Shown here: in pieces, positions 17,110-25,233 of the stretch | Position numbering within the stretch: the first letter of the stretch is position 1 | How the letters are laid out: the number at the start of each line of letters is the position of its first letter | NCBI GenBank assembly: GCA_947448745.1 | Contig: CANFOQ010000001.1 | Location: 1-64,000 of the forward strand | Direction: 5' to 3' | DNA: 64,000 nt | Origin: Comamonadaceae bacterium | GTDB lineage: Bacteria > Pseudomonadota > Gammaproteobacteria > Burkholderiales > Burkholderiaceae_C | Position numbers and translations under genes: made by a program | Notes under the pieces: model-generated | What the model saw: the letters and a program-made list of their open reading frames with translations, nothing else | Database searches by the model: none | Told to the model about the DNA's origin: nothing

Positions 17110-17691
17110 ATGAAATCTTCTACCCCTCCAACCAGTTGCTGCGGTTGCGCACACAACCACCCCGTTGCCGACCAAGAGCGCCGTCAAACCATCAAGTGGT
17201 TGTCCATGGGTTTGTCCACCTTGCCGTTCATGAGTGGCGCTGCTCGCGCTGATGCGCCCCCCTTGTTGTTGGTGGACGCCGATGCTGAAAAAGATTTCAA
17301 ACCCTTGCGCCCTGCTGATCTGGCCATTGGCAAACCCTTGCTGGTTTACCCGTTTGACGCCAAAGCAGGTGCTCCTAAAAATGATTCTCGGCTGAACAAA
17401 TTGGTGGTGATTCGCTTGCCTGAAGATCAAATGACGCCTGAAACACGCGCCCGCTCCGCATCTGGTGTGTTGGCCTATTCAGGCATTTGTACCCACCAAG
17501 GTTGCGACGTCAAAACCTGGATGGCCAAAGAAAACGTGCTGGCTTGCTACTGCCACTCCTCCAAATTTGCCTTGCTCGACAGCGCCAAAGTGATCAGCGG
17601 CCCTGCCCCCAAACCCTTGCCAGCCGTTTCATTGGCGATGGATGGCGAGTTTTTATCGGTTGTTGCCAGTTCCCCCGTCAGCCAAGGCTAA
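17110..17691 (+). CDS. Rieske [2Fe-2S] protein, bc1-type motif, exported
   Basis: The 193-aa protein has an N-terminal Cys-rich patch (SCCGCAHNH) and then ERRQTIKWLSMGLSTLPF, a Tat-like or anchor segment. The Rieske fold carries CTHQGC (Cys127, His129, Cys132) and CYCHSS (Cys146, Cys148, His149). Both disulfide cysteines are present, as in high-potential bc1 Rieske proteins. It probably faces the periplasm. It is encoded 43 bp before a PQQ dehydrogenase, and no cytochrome b or c1 gene is near, so a role as the dehydrogenase's electron acceptor is inferred. Confidence 0.87.
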   Translation: MKSSTPPTSCCGCAHNHPVADQERRQTIKWLSMGLSTLPFMSGAARADAPPLLLVDADAEKDFKPLRPADLAIGKPLLVYPFDAKAGAPKNDSRLNKLVVIRLPEDQMTPETRARSASGVLAYSGICTHQGCDVKTWMAKENVLACYCHSSKFALLDSAKVISGPAPKPLPAVSLAMDGEFLSVVASSPVSQG

Positions 17692-17734
17692 TCACCTTGG
17701 CTTCTTGCCAGACTCACTTTTTAGGAGAAAAACC

Positions 17735-19474
17735 ATGAGTCATTTGTTAACGAAGATGTCCATTGCGGTGCTAGGCGCTTGTGCCATCTTGGCCCATGCC
17801 GACAGCAAGCTTGGCCCTTACGCGCCAGTCACGGATGCCCGCTTGTCCAACCCAGAGGCCAGCAACTGGCTGATGTACCGTGGCAATTACCAAGGCTGGG
17901 GCTACAGTCCGCTGGAAAAGATCAACACCGGCAACGTGAAAAATCTGAGCTTGGCTTGGTCATTCACCACCGGCGTGACTGAAGGTCACCAGTCACCCCC
18001 TATCGTGAACAACGGCTACATGTATGTCACCACGCCCAATGCGCAAGTGATCGCATTGAACGCGGTCACCGGTGAAGAACTGTGGCGTTACAAGAAAGAA
18101 ATTCCCGCTGACTTGCTGATGCTGCACAACACCAACCGTGGTGTGGCGTTGTATGGCGACAAAGTGTATGTCGCGACTGTGGATTCACACTTGATCGCGT
18201 TGGATGCCAAAACCGGCAAAGTGGTTTGGGACGCCACCGTGGGCGATGTCAAAGCCCTGTCTTACATCACACTCGCACCCTTGGCCGCCAAAGGCAAAAT
18301 TTTGGTCGGCTCCTCCGGTGGTGAAACCGGCATGCGTGGCTTTGTTGCCGCCTATGACGCCAGCTCGGGCAAAGAAGCCTGGCGCGCCTACACCACGCCC
18401 GCTCCAGGTGAACCTGGCAGCGAAACTTGGCCCGCAGGCGACGCCTACAAAACCGGTGGCGGTAGCGTCTGGATCACAGGCACTTATGACCCGGCAACCA
18501 ACATCGCCTACTGGGGCACAGGCAACCCCGCACCATGGCCCACCGAAGGCCGTCCTGGTGACAACCTCTACACCACGTCCACCATCGCTTTGGATGTGGA
18601 CACCGGCAAGATCAAAGGTCACCACCAATACCACTACAACGATGCTTGGGATTGGGATGAAGTCAGCGCACCTTTGCTGATTGACACCGAAATCAACGGC
18701 CGCAAAGTCAAGGGCGCCGTTCACGCGGGTCGCAATGGCTACTTGTGGATGTTGGAACGTCAGACCAGCGGCAAGATCGACTTTGTCAACGGGATCTCTT
18801 ACGTTTACAACGATGTGATCAAAGGTCTGGACCAGAAAACAGGTCGTCCAAGCTACGACATGTCGAAAAAACCAGGCGCTGGCAAACCTGTGGCTTTCTG
18901 CCCCTCTTTGTGGGGTGGTAAAGACTGGCCGCCAGAATCTTGGAGCCCCAAAACCAAGCTGTTCTACATCCCTGCCAACAACCACCTGTGCTCTGAGTTG
19001 CCCGCAGCCGATCCTGCAGCCTACAAAAAAGGTGACCTGTACATCGGTTACCCGATTGACGGCGTGTTGGGCAGCTTGCGCTACCAAGGTGGCAAAAAAC
19101 CCGCCAGCATTGGCGAGTTGCAAGCCTGGAACTTGAACACTGGCAAGATGGCCTGGTCTTACAAATACGACCGCGCCATTTGGGCGCCTCTCTTGACCAC
19201 AGGTGGCAACCTGTTGTTCACAGGTGGTACCAACGACCGTGTGTTCCGCGCTTTCGATGCAACCAACGGCAAAGTGCTGTGGAAGTACAGCATGCCTTCT
19301 GGCGTGACCGCTGTGCCTTCATCCTTTGAAGTCAACGGTGAACAGTACATCGCTGTGCAAGCTGGTTGGGGTATTGATGCCGAGCGCATGCAAGCCGGTA
19401 TCAACACTTTGGATGGCACCAAAACAGCGGTGCCACAAGGCGGCACTGTGATGGTGTTCAAACTGCCGAAGTAA
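17735..19474 (+). CDS. PQQ-dependent alcohol dehydrogenase, lanthanide-type ligand set
   Basis: The 579-aa periplasmic protein has a signal peptide ending near LAHA and an eight-bladed propeller of the methanol/ethanol dehydrogenase family. Metal ligands by alignment of motifs are Glu197 (GGETGMRG), Asn264 (GTGNPAPW), catalytic Asp306 and the extra Asp308 (AWDWDEV), which marks lanthanide-dependent members. The usual vicinal Cys-Cys near PQQ is absent (HNTNRGVALYG). There is no C-terminal heme domain. AGGAG precedes the ATG. It would oxidise an alcohol or aldehyde; the substrate is unknown. Confidence 0.92.
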   Translation: MSHLLTKMSIAVLGACAILAHADSKLGPYAPVTDARLSNPEASNWLMYRGNYQGWGYSPLEKINTGNVKNLSLAWSFTTGVTEGHQSPPIVNNGYMYVTTPNAQVIALNAVTGEELWRYKKEIPADLLMLHNTNRGVALYGDKVYVATVDSHLIALDAKTGKVVWDATVGDVKALSYITLAPLAAKGKILVGSSGGETGMRGFVAAYDASSGKEAWRAYTTPAPGEPGSETWPAGDAYKTGGGSVWITGTYDPATNIAYWGTGNPAPWPTEGRPGDNLYTTSTIALDVDTGKIKGHHQYHYNDAWDWDEVSAPLLIDTEINGRKVKGAVHAGRNGYLWMLERQTSGKIDFVNGISYVYNDVIKGLDQKTGRPSYDMSKKPGAGKPVAFCPSLWGGKDWPPESWSPKTKLFYIPANNHLCSELPAADPAAYKKGDLYIGYPIDGVLGSLRYQGGKKPASIGELQAWNLNTGKMAWSYKYDRAIWAPLLTTGGNLLFTGGTNDRVFRAFDATNGKVLWKYSMPSGVTAVPSSFEVNGEQYIAVQAGWGIDAERMQAGINTLDGTKTAVPQGGTVMVFKLPK

Positions 19475-19496
19475 TGCTTTGACATAGCTGAGAGAC

Positions 19497-19533
19497 ATCG
19501 GCCTCGCCATTTCGTGCGAGGCCGATTCTTTTT
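19497..19533 (+). terminator. Rho-independent terminator after the PQQ dehydrogenase gene
   Basis: Perfect 11-bp arms at 19497-19507 and 19516-19526 enclose an 8-nt loop and are followed by TCTTTTT. It separates the dehydrogenase from the MFS gene, which may still receive read-through. Confidence 0.88.
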
Positions 19534-19569
19534 GAATTTCCCCTTTTCCTCGCTACCCAGGAGTCTTTC

Positions 19570-20889
19570 ATGGCTGACAGTTTCGACGCACGTGCCGCCG
19601 ATCAACACACAGAGCGCACCGCCGTTTATAAAAAAGCCGCATGGCGAATGATTCCCTTTTTATGTTTGTGCCTGGTGGCCGCCTACCTTGACCGTGTCAA
19701 TGTGGGCTTTGCCAAACTGCAAATGATGGACGACTTGTCCTTCAGCAACACCGTCTATGGTGTGGGTGCAGGTATTTTCTTTTTGGGCTATGTGCTGTTT
19801 GAAGTCCCCAGCAACATCTTGTTGCACAAGGTGGGCGCACGCATGTGGATCGCCCGCATCATGATCACTTGGGGTTTGATTGGCGCGGCCATGGCTTTTG
19901 TGGAAACGGCCACCCAGTTTTATGTGTTGCGCTTCTTGTTGGGTGTGGCTGAAGCGGGCTTCATCCCCGGTGCGTTTTATTTCTTGTCTTGCTGGTTCCC
20001 CGCCGATTGGCGCGGTCGCATCATCGCTTTGTTGTTGTCAGCCCTGCCGCTGTCCAGCATTTTGGGTGGCCCCTTCTCCGGCTTCATCATGGTGCAGTTT
20101 GCCGATGTGGCGGGCATGCGGGGTTGGCAATGGTTGTTCTTGTTGGAAACCATTCCGTCCTTGGTGTTGGGCTACATGGTCACGCGCATTTTGGTGAATT
20201 CCCCCAATGAAGCCTCTTGGCTGACAACCGCTGAAAAACACATCATCAACAGCGATTTGGCCCGCGAAAACGCTGGCAAGCAATCGCACACCACGGCCGT
20301 CAGTGCGTTCAAAAGTCCTTTGGTGTGGCAACTCAGCGCCGCCTATTTCTGCATCGCCAGTTCGGTGTATGTGGCCATTTTTTGGATGCCCACGCTGATC
20401 AAACAACACGGTGAAACCGATGTGATGCGCATTGGCTTGTTGACCGCCATTCTCTACATCGCAGCCATTTTTGCCATGTACTTTTGCAACACCAGTTCAG
20501 ACCGCCGAGGTGAACGCCGTTTTCACACCGCCATCCCTGGTCTGGTCACGGCCTTGGGTTTGGTGCTGAGTTGGATGCATTTCGACAGCTTGGCCTTCAC
20601 CATGTTCGCCCTGACCCTGGCCGCTGCCGGTGCCTCGGCCACCCAAGCGGCCTTTTGGAGTGTGCCGCCCTCTTTCCTCACCGGGGCTGCCGCCGCAGCG
20701 GGTTTGGCGGTCATCAACTCGGTGGGCAACATCGCTGGTTTTGTCAGCACCGCCGCCGTAGGTTGGATCGCCGACCTCACTGGCAATGCCCAAAACAGCC
20801 TGATCATCTTCAGTGGGCTGGCCATCTTGGGGGCACTGCTGATTCTGAAATTGCCAGCGCACATGATCAACCACGGCGGGAAGCACTGA
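19570..20889 (+). CDS. MFS transporter, anion:cation symporter (ACS) family
   Basis: The 439-aa protein has 12 predicted helices and ACS-family motifs. These are AYLDRVNVGFAKLQM after helix 1, FFLGYVLFEVPSNILL in helix 2, and LGVAEAGFIPGAFYFLSCWF in helix 4. Relatives import organic anions such as phthalate, glucarate or tartrate. It follows the PQQ dehydrogenase terminator, so it may supply that pathway's substrate or share its regulation. The substrate is not readable. Confidence 0.88.
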   Translation: MADSFDARAADQHTERTAVYKKAAWRMIPFLCLCLVAAYLDRVNVGFAKLQMMDDLSFSNTVYGVGAGIFFLGYVLFEVPSNILLHKVGARMWIARIMITWGLIGAAMAFVETATQFYVLRFLLGVAEAGFIPGAFYFLSCWFPADWRGRIIALLLSALPLSSILGGPFSGFIMVQFADVAGMRGWQWLFLLETIPSLVLGYMVTRILVNSPNEASWLTTAEKHIINSDLARENAGKQSHTTAVSAFKSPLVWQLSAAYFCIASSVYVAIFWMPTLIKQHGETDVMRIGLLTAILYIAAIFAMYFCNTSSDRRGERRFHTAIPGLVTALGLVLSWMHFDSLAFTMFALTLAAAGASATQAAFWSVPPSFLTGAAAAAGLAVINSVGNIAGFVSTAAVGWIADLTGNAQNSLIIFSGLAILGALLILKLPAHMINHGGKH

Positions 20890-20901
20890 CTTTGAGCATG
20901 T

Positions 20902-20927
20902 CAAGGGTGCGCCACTGGGCACCCTTG
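20902..20927. terminator. Hairpin between convergent genes
   Basis: Perfect 9-bp arms, CAAGGGTGC and GCACCCTTG, surround an 8-nt loop between the convergent MFS and purU stops. No T-run follows, so termination would be weak or Rho-assisted. Confidence 0.45.
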
Positions 20928-20946
20928 TATGCAGAGAAGCTGCGTA

Positions 20947-21816
20947 TTACGAAAACACGATGGTCTTGTGGCCGTTGAGCAAAATGCGGTGCTCGACAAA
21001 CCATTTGACGGCCCGCGCCAGCACCACGCATTCCACATCGCGCCCAATCGCGGTCAGGGTTTCGGGGCCCATGGCGTGGTCCACACGCTCCACACCTTGC
21101 TCGATGATGGGGCCTTCATCGAGGTCGGCGGTGACGAAGTGCGCTGTGGCACCAATCAATTTCACACCCCTGTCGTGTGCTTGGTAATAGGGCTTGGCGC
21201 CTTTGAAACTGGGCAAGAATGAATGGTGGATGTTGATGGCTTTGCCACGCAAGGCTTGGCACATGGGCGTGGACAAGATTTGCATGTAGCGCGCCAGCAC
21301 CACCAAATCCACTTGGTGTGTTTTCACAAGATCCAAGATTTTGTGTTCTTGTGCTTGTTTGGCCTCGGCCGATGCACCAGCCGCCAAGGGGAAATGGTGA
21401 AACGGGATGTTGTAACTGGCGGCCAGTTGGTAAAAATCGGTGTGGTTGGACACGATGCCCACAATCTCGACAGACAACAAACCACTGCGGTAGCGAAACA
21501 GCAAATCGTTCAGGCAATGACCGATTTTGGACACCATGATCAGCACCCTGGGTTTGACAGTGGCATCGTGCAAGTCCCACGTCATGCCCATTGCATCAGC
21601 AAGGCTGCCAAATGACTGGCGCAAAGCTTCCCCGCTGAATTGACCGTCCTCTTGCACAAAATGCACCCGCATGAAAAACATTTTGGTTTGGGTGTCACCA
21701 AATTGCGCGGAATCCAGAATGTTGCACGCATGGTCAGCCAAGAAGCCTGACACGCGCTGCACGATGCCGCGCTGGTCTTGACAGGACAGCGTGAGGATGA
21801 ACGAGGCAGTGGACAT
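20947..21816 (-). CDS. purU: Formyltetrahydrofolate deformylase
   Basis: The 289-aa protein has an N-terminal ACT domain (SFILTLSCQDQRGIVQRVS) and a C-terminal formyltransferase fold. The latter has the catalytic Asn-His region INIHHSFLPSFKGAKPY and the Asp in ATAHFVTADLDEGPIIEQ. It hydrolyses 10-formyl-THF to THF and formate, balancing one-carbon units. Its ATG overlaps the thiolase stop codon by one base (TGATG), so it is translationally coupled to the upstream thiolase. Confidence 0.95.
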   Translation of the reverse strand: MSTASFILTLSCQDQRGIVQRVSGFLADHACNILDSAQFGDTQTKMFFMRVHFVQEDGQFSGEALRQSFGSLADAMGMTWDLHDATVKPRVLIMVSKIGHCLNDLLFRYRSGLLSVEIVGIVSNHTDFYQLAASYNIPFHHFPLAAGASAEAKQAQEHKILDLVKTHQVDLVVLARYMQILSTPMCQALRGKAINIHHSFLPSFKGAKPYYQAHDRGVKLIGATAHFVTADLDEGPIIEQGVERVDHAMGPETLTAIGRDVECVVLARAVKWFVEHRILLNGHKTIVFS

Positions 21817-22997
21817 CAAAGCCTTTCAATGATGGTGACGTTGGCCATGCCGCCGCCTTCGCACATGGTTTGCAAACCGTAGCGTTTACCGCGTGCGGCC
21901 AAAGCATGGATGAGTGTGGTCATCAGCTTGGTACCCGAGGCACCCAGCGGGTGGCCCAAAGCAATCGCACCGCCGTTCACATTCAAACGCGCCGGATCGG
22001 CCCCCAGGCTTTTCAGCCATGCCAGCGGCACCGAGGCAAAGGCTTCGTTCACTTCATAGAGGTCGATGTCCTCGATCTTCATACCGGCTTTTTTCAATGC
22101 ACGTTCGGTGGCTGGAATCGGTGCCTCCAACATGATGACCGGGTCGTGGCCGATCATGGTCATGTGGTGAATGCGGGCCAATGGCTGCACGCCCAAGGCT
22201 TTCAGGCCTCGTTCATTCACCACCATGACACCTGTCGCGCCGTCGCAGATTTGGCTGGCATTGGCCGCGGTGATGACGCCGCCTTCTTGCAAGAGTTTCA
22301 CGCTCTGAATGCCTTCAAGCGTGGCTTCGGCGCGGATGCCTTCGTCAGCGGTGTGCATCTCGCCAGAGGCTTGACCTTCGTTGTTGAGCACGGCCACTGG
22401 CAAGATTTCATTGTTGAAAGCGCCTGCTTGCGTTGCGGCCAATGCGCGTTGGTGGCTCATCAGGGCATAGCTGTCGAGTTCGAGTTTGCTCAGGCCGTAT
22501 TTTTGAGCCATCATTTCGGCGCCCACAAACTGGCTGAACACTTGATCGTTGTAGCGCTTGTTCATGAGGGGGCTTTGGTAAAAGCCCATGTTGGCTTTTT
22601 GTGCCAAGTAACTGGTGCTGAACATGGGCACACGGGTCATGGATTCGACACCCGCGGCGATCACCACGTCCATGCTGCCGGACATCACCGCCTGGGCTGC
22701 AAAGTGGATGGCTTGCTGCGAAGAACCGCATTGCCGATCGATGGATGTGCCAGGCACGGACTCGGGCAAGCGCGAGGCCAGCACCGCATTGCGCGCCACA
22801 TTGCTGGACTGCTCACCCACTTGGCTGACACAGCCCATGAACACGTCTTCCACCAGCGCGGGATCAGCCCCGGTGCGGTCCAGCAAATCGTTCAACACCT
22901 GGGCGGCCAAGTCCACAGGATGCCAACCGGACAAACGTCCGCCTCTTTTGCCACCGGCGGTACGGGTGGCGGCCACGATGAATGCTTCTGCCATCAT
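21816..22997 (-). CDS. Acetyl-CoA acyltransferase (thiolase)
   Basis: The 393-aa protein has the nucleophilic Cys in DRQCGSSQQAI, the His in NGGAIALGHPLGASG and the second Cys in CEGGGMANV, so it is a complete thiolase. It cleaves or forms 3-ketoacyl-CoA. Tandem ATGs follow GAGGAG; the first is used here, and 22994 is as likely. It is flanked by an SDR upstream and purU downstream on the same strand, so beta-oxidation or acetoacetyl-CoA supply for PHA is plausible. Confidence 0.93.
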   Translation of the reverse strand: MMAEAFIVAATRTAGGKRGGRLSGWHPVDLAAQVLNDLLDRTGADPALVEDVFMGCVSQVGEQSSNVARNAVLASRLPESVPGTSIDRQCGSSQQAIHFAAQAVMSGSMDVVIAAGVESMTRVPMFSTSYLAQKANMGFYQSPLMNKRYNDQVFSQFVGAEMMAQKYGLSKLELDSYALMSHQRALAATQAGAFNNEILPVAVLNNEGQASGEMHTADEGIRAEATLEGIQSVKLLQEGGVITAANASQICDGATGVMVVNERGLKALGVQPLARIHHMTMIGHDPVIMLEAPIPATERALKKAGMKIEDIDLYEVNEAFASVPLAWLKSLGADPARLNVNGGAIALGHPLGASGTKLMTTLIHALAARGKRYGLQTMCEGGGMANVTIIERL

Positions 22998-23036
22998 CTC
23001 TCCTCTGTGAATGTCTAAGTTAGATTGTGCCCGCCC

Positions 23037-23816
23037 TCAGCGGGGGGCCATGCGAATAGCGCCGTCGATGCGGATGCATTCGCCGTTCATGTACTGGTTG
23101 GTCAGCAGCAACTCGGCCAAATGCGCGTACTCATCGGGCAAGCCCAGCCGCTTGGGAAACGGCACCGATGCGGCCAAGGCTTCTTTCACGTTGTCAGGGG
23201 CGGCTTGCAGCAAGGGGGTGTTGAAGATACCGGGCAGGATGGTGTTGACCCGGATGCCTTCGCTCATCAGGTCACGGGCGATGGGCAAGGTCATGCCCAC
23301 GATGCCGGCCTTGCTGGCTGCGTAACTGGCCTGGCCAATTTGACCGTCTTCGGCGGCCACCGAGGCGGTGTTGACAATGACGCCGCGCTCACCCTCCAGC
23401 ATGTCGAGGGTCATCATGCCGGCGGCAGATTTGGCAATGCAGCGGAAGGTGCCGACCAAGTTGATTTGGATGATGCGGTCGAAATTGGCGGTGGGAAAAG
23501 AGCGAATTTCGCCAGTGGTTTTGTCGCGGCTGGCGGTTTTGATGGCGTTGCCGGTGCCGGCGCAATTGACCAAGATGCGCTCCTGGCCATTCGCGGCGCG
23601 GGCCTTGGCAAAGCCTGCATCCACTTGGTCTTCGAGGGTCACATCCACTTGGCAAAACACACCGCCCAGTTCTTGGGCCAAGGCCTCGCCCATGTCGGCG
23701 TTCAGGTCAAACAGGGCGACTTTCACACCGTGATGGGCCAAGCGCCGGGCCGTTGCCGCGCCCAGGCCAGAAGCCCCACCGGTCACGATGGCGGACAAGT
23801 TGGCATTGAGTTTCAT
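23037..23816 (-). CDS. SDR family 3-hydroxyacyl-CoA dehydrogenase-like oxidoreductase
   Basis: The 259-aa classical SDR has the dinucleotide motif TGGASGLGAAT and the NNAG-equivalent NCAGTG. The catalytic Ser lies in NTASVAAEDGQIGQ and the Tyr/Lys in SYAASKAG. It resembles type II 3-hydroxyacyl-CoA dehydrogenases (HSD17B10-like). The start is the ATG giving MKLNANLSAIVTGG. It precedes the thiolase by 39 bp, so the two would carry out consecutive beta-oxidation steps. A close paralog lies at 61420-62178. Confidence 0.9.
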   Translation of the reverse strand: MKLNANLSAIVTGGASGLGAATARRLAHHGVKVALFDLNADMGEALAQELGGVFCQVDVTLEDQVDAGFAKARAANGQERILVNCAGTGNAIKTASRDKTTGEIRSFPTANFDRIIQINLVGTFRCIAKSAAGMMTLDMLEGERGVIVNTASVAAEDGQIGQASYAASKAGIVGMTLPIARDLMSEGIRVNTILPGIFNTPLLQAAPDNVKEALAASVPFPKRLGLPDEYAHLAELLLTNQYMNGECIRIDGAIRMAPR

Positions 23817-23918
23817 GGGTGTCTCCGTTGTGCAGGGTTCATGGTCTACCCTTGAGCTTAAGGGATGTGGCATCTGCTAACCTCTTTGAACCTTTTCCAA
23901 CTGTCTATGGAGCGACGC

Positions 23919-25214
23919 ATGCGCCTCAACCTTTTCTCAAGCAGCCGCCGTGCTTGCCTCAACGCCGTTTTGGGCACCCTGCTGCTGACGGGCCTGACCG
24001 CACCGCTGTGGGCTGCCGAGATTCCCACCGCATCCCCCGCGTCCAAGGGCTTTTCAGCCGAACGCTTGGCCCGCATCCGACCAGTCATTCAGGCTGAAAT
24101 CGATGCCAAAAACATGCCCGGCGCGGTGGTGGTGGTGGCGCGCAAAGGGGCCATCGTGTATTCAGATGCGATTGGGGTGAAACAGGACGCCATCTTCCGC
24201 GCCTATTCCATGACCAAGCCCATGACCTCGGTGTTGGCCATGATGATGGTCGAAGAAGGCCAATTGCAACTGGCCGACCCCGTCTCCAAGTTCTTGCCCG
24301 CCCTGGCGCAAATGCAGGTTTTGGCCAACCCCGCCGACCCAGCCAGTGCCACGGTGCCAGCCGCGCGTCAAATTTTGGTGCACGACTTGCTGCGCCACAC
24401 CTCGGGCCTGACCTATGCCGAGTTCACCCGCTCTGCGGCCATGCGCAATGCCTACATCAATGCGGGTTTGTTTTCGAACGAAGTGCCATCCTTGTGGATC
24501 ACTCTGAGCCCTGAACAACAAGTCGCCGCCTTCGCCAAAGCCCCTTTGCAATGGCAGCCCGGCAGCACTTGGGAGTACAGCTTGTCCAGCGACTTGCTGG
24601 GCCGGGTGCTGGAAGTGGTGGGCAAAAAACCATTGAGCGTGTTACTGAATGAGCGCCTGATCAAACCCTTGGGCATGAAGGACACCGCATTTGTGGTGCC
24701 TGCCGATCAAGTGCACCGCATTGCCCAACCCTTGGCCATCGACCCACTCACGCAAAAGCCCATGGCACCGATGTTGGACGTGACCAAGGTGCAAGGCAAT
24801 GACGCTGGTGGTGCGGGTTTGGTCACCACCGCCGCGGATTACCTGCGCTTTTGCCAGATGCTGTTGAACAACGGCAGCTTGGATGGCCGCCGCTACTTGA
24901 GCCGCACCACCATCGCTCTGATGACCTCGGACCACTTGGGCCCCAAAGTGGCCACGCCCTTGCAACCCGGTGAATTGTTGATGGGCGTGCAGGGCTACAC
25001 CTTTGGTTTGGGTTTCATGGTGCGGCAAGGCCAAGGCATGGCCAGCGTGCCCGGCTCCGAAGGTGATTACGCTTGGGCTGGCGCGGGTGGCACCTTCTTC
25101 TGGATCGATCCGAAAGAACAGGTCATCGGCTTGCTGATGGCTCAAACACCTGGCCCTGCCCGTCAGTACTACCGCCGCATGATCAAGCAATTGGTCTACC
25201 AAGCATTGGAATAA
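23919..25214 (+). CDS. Secreted serine hydrolase, beta-lactamase/esterase class C family
   Basis: The 431-aa protein has a signal peptide ending near APLWAAE. The catalytic Ser-x-x-Lys is in YSMTKPMTS, the tyrosine motif is YSLSS, and a C-terminal Gly-rich AGAGGTFFWID takes the place of KTG. It is more like EstB-type esterases and PBP-like hydrolases than true AmpC. The start at 23919 has GGAG six bases upstream; an in-frame ATG at 23907 is an alternative. It is followed 19 bp later by pirin. The substrate is unknown. Confidence 0.88.
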   Translation: MRLNLFSSSRRACLNAVLGTLLLTGLTAPLWAAEIPTASPASKGFSAERLARIRPVIQAEIDAKNMPGAVVVVARKGAIVYSDAIGVKQDAIFRAYSMTKPMTSVLAMMMVEEGQLQLADPVSKFLPALAQMQVLANPADPASATVPAARQILVHDLLRHTSGLTYAEFTRSAAMRNAYINAGLFSNEVPSLWITLSPEQQVAAFAKAPLQWQPGSTWEYSLSSDLLGRVLEVVGKKPLSVLLNERLIKPLGMKDTAFVVPADQVHRIAQPLAIDPLTQKPMAPMLDVTKVQGNDAGGAGLVTTAADYLRFCQMLLNNGSLDGRRYLSRTTIALMTSDHLGPKVATPLQPGELLMGVQGYTFGLGFMVRQGQGMASVPGSEGDYAWAGAGGTFFWIDPKEQVIGLLMAQTPGPARQYYRRMIKQLVYQALE

Positions 25215-25233
25215 TTTTTCGCAAGCCTCAGCC

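Noticed and set aside
15439-17430. A 663-codon open frame on the minus strand
   Set aside because: It lies wholly opposite the acyl-CoA ligase and Rieske genes, both with clear motifs; composition is typical of an antisense shadow.
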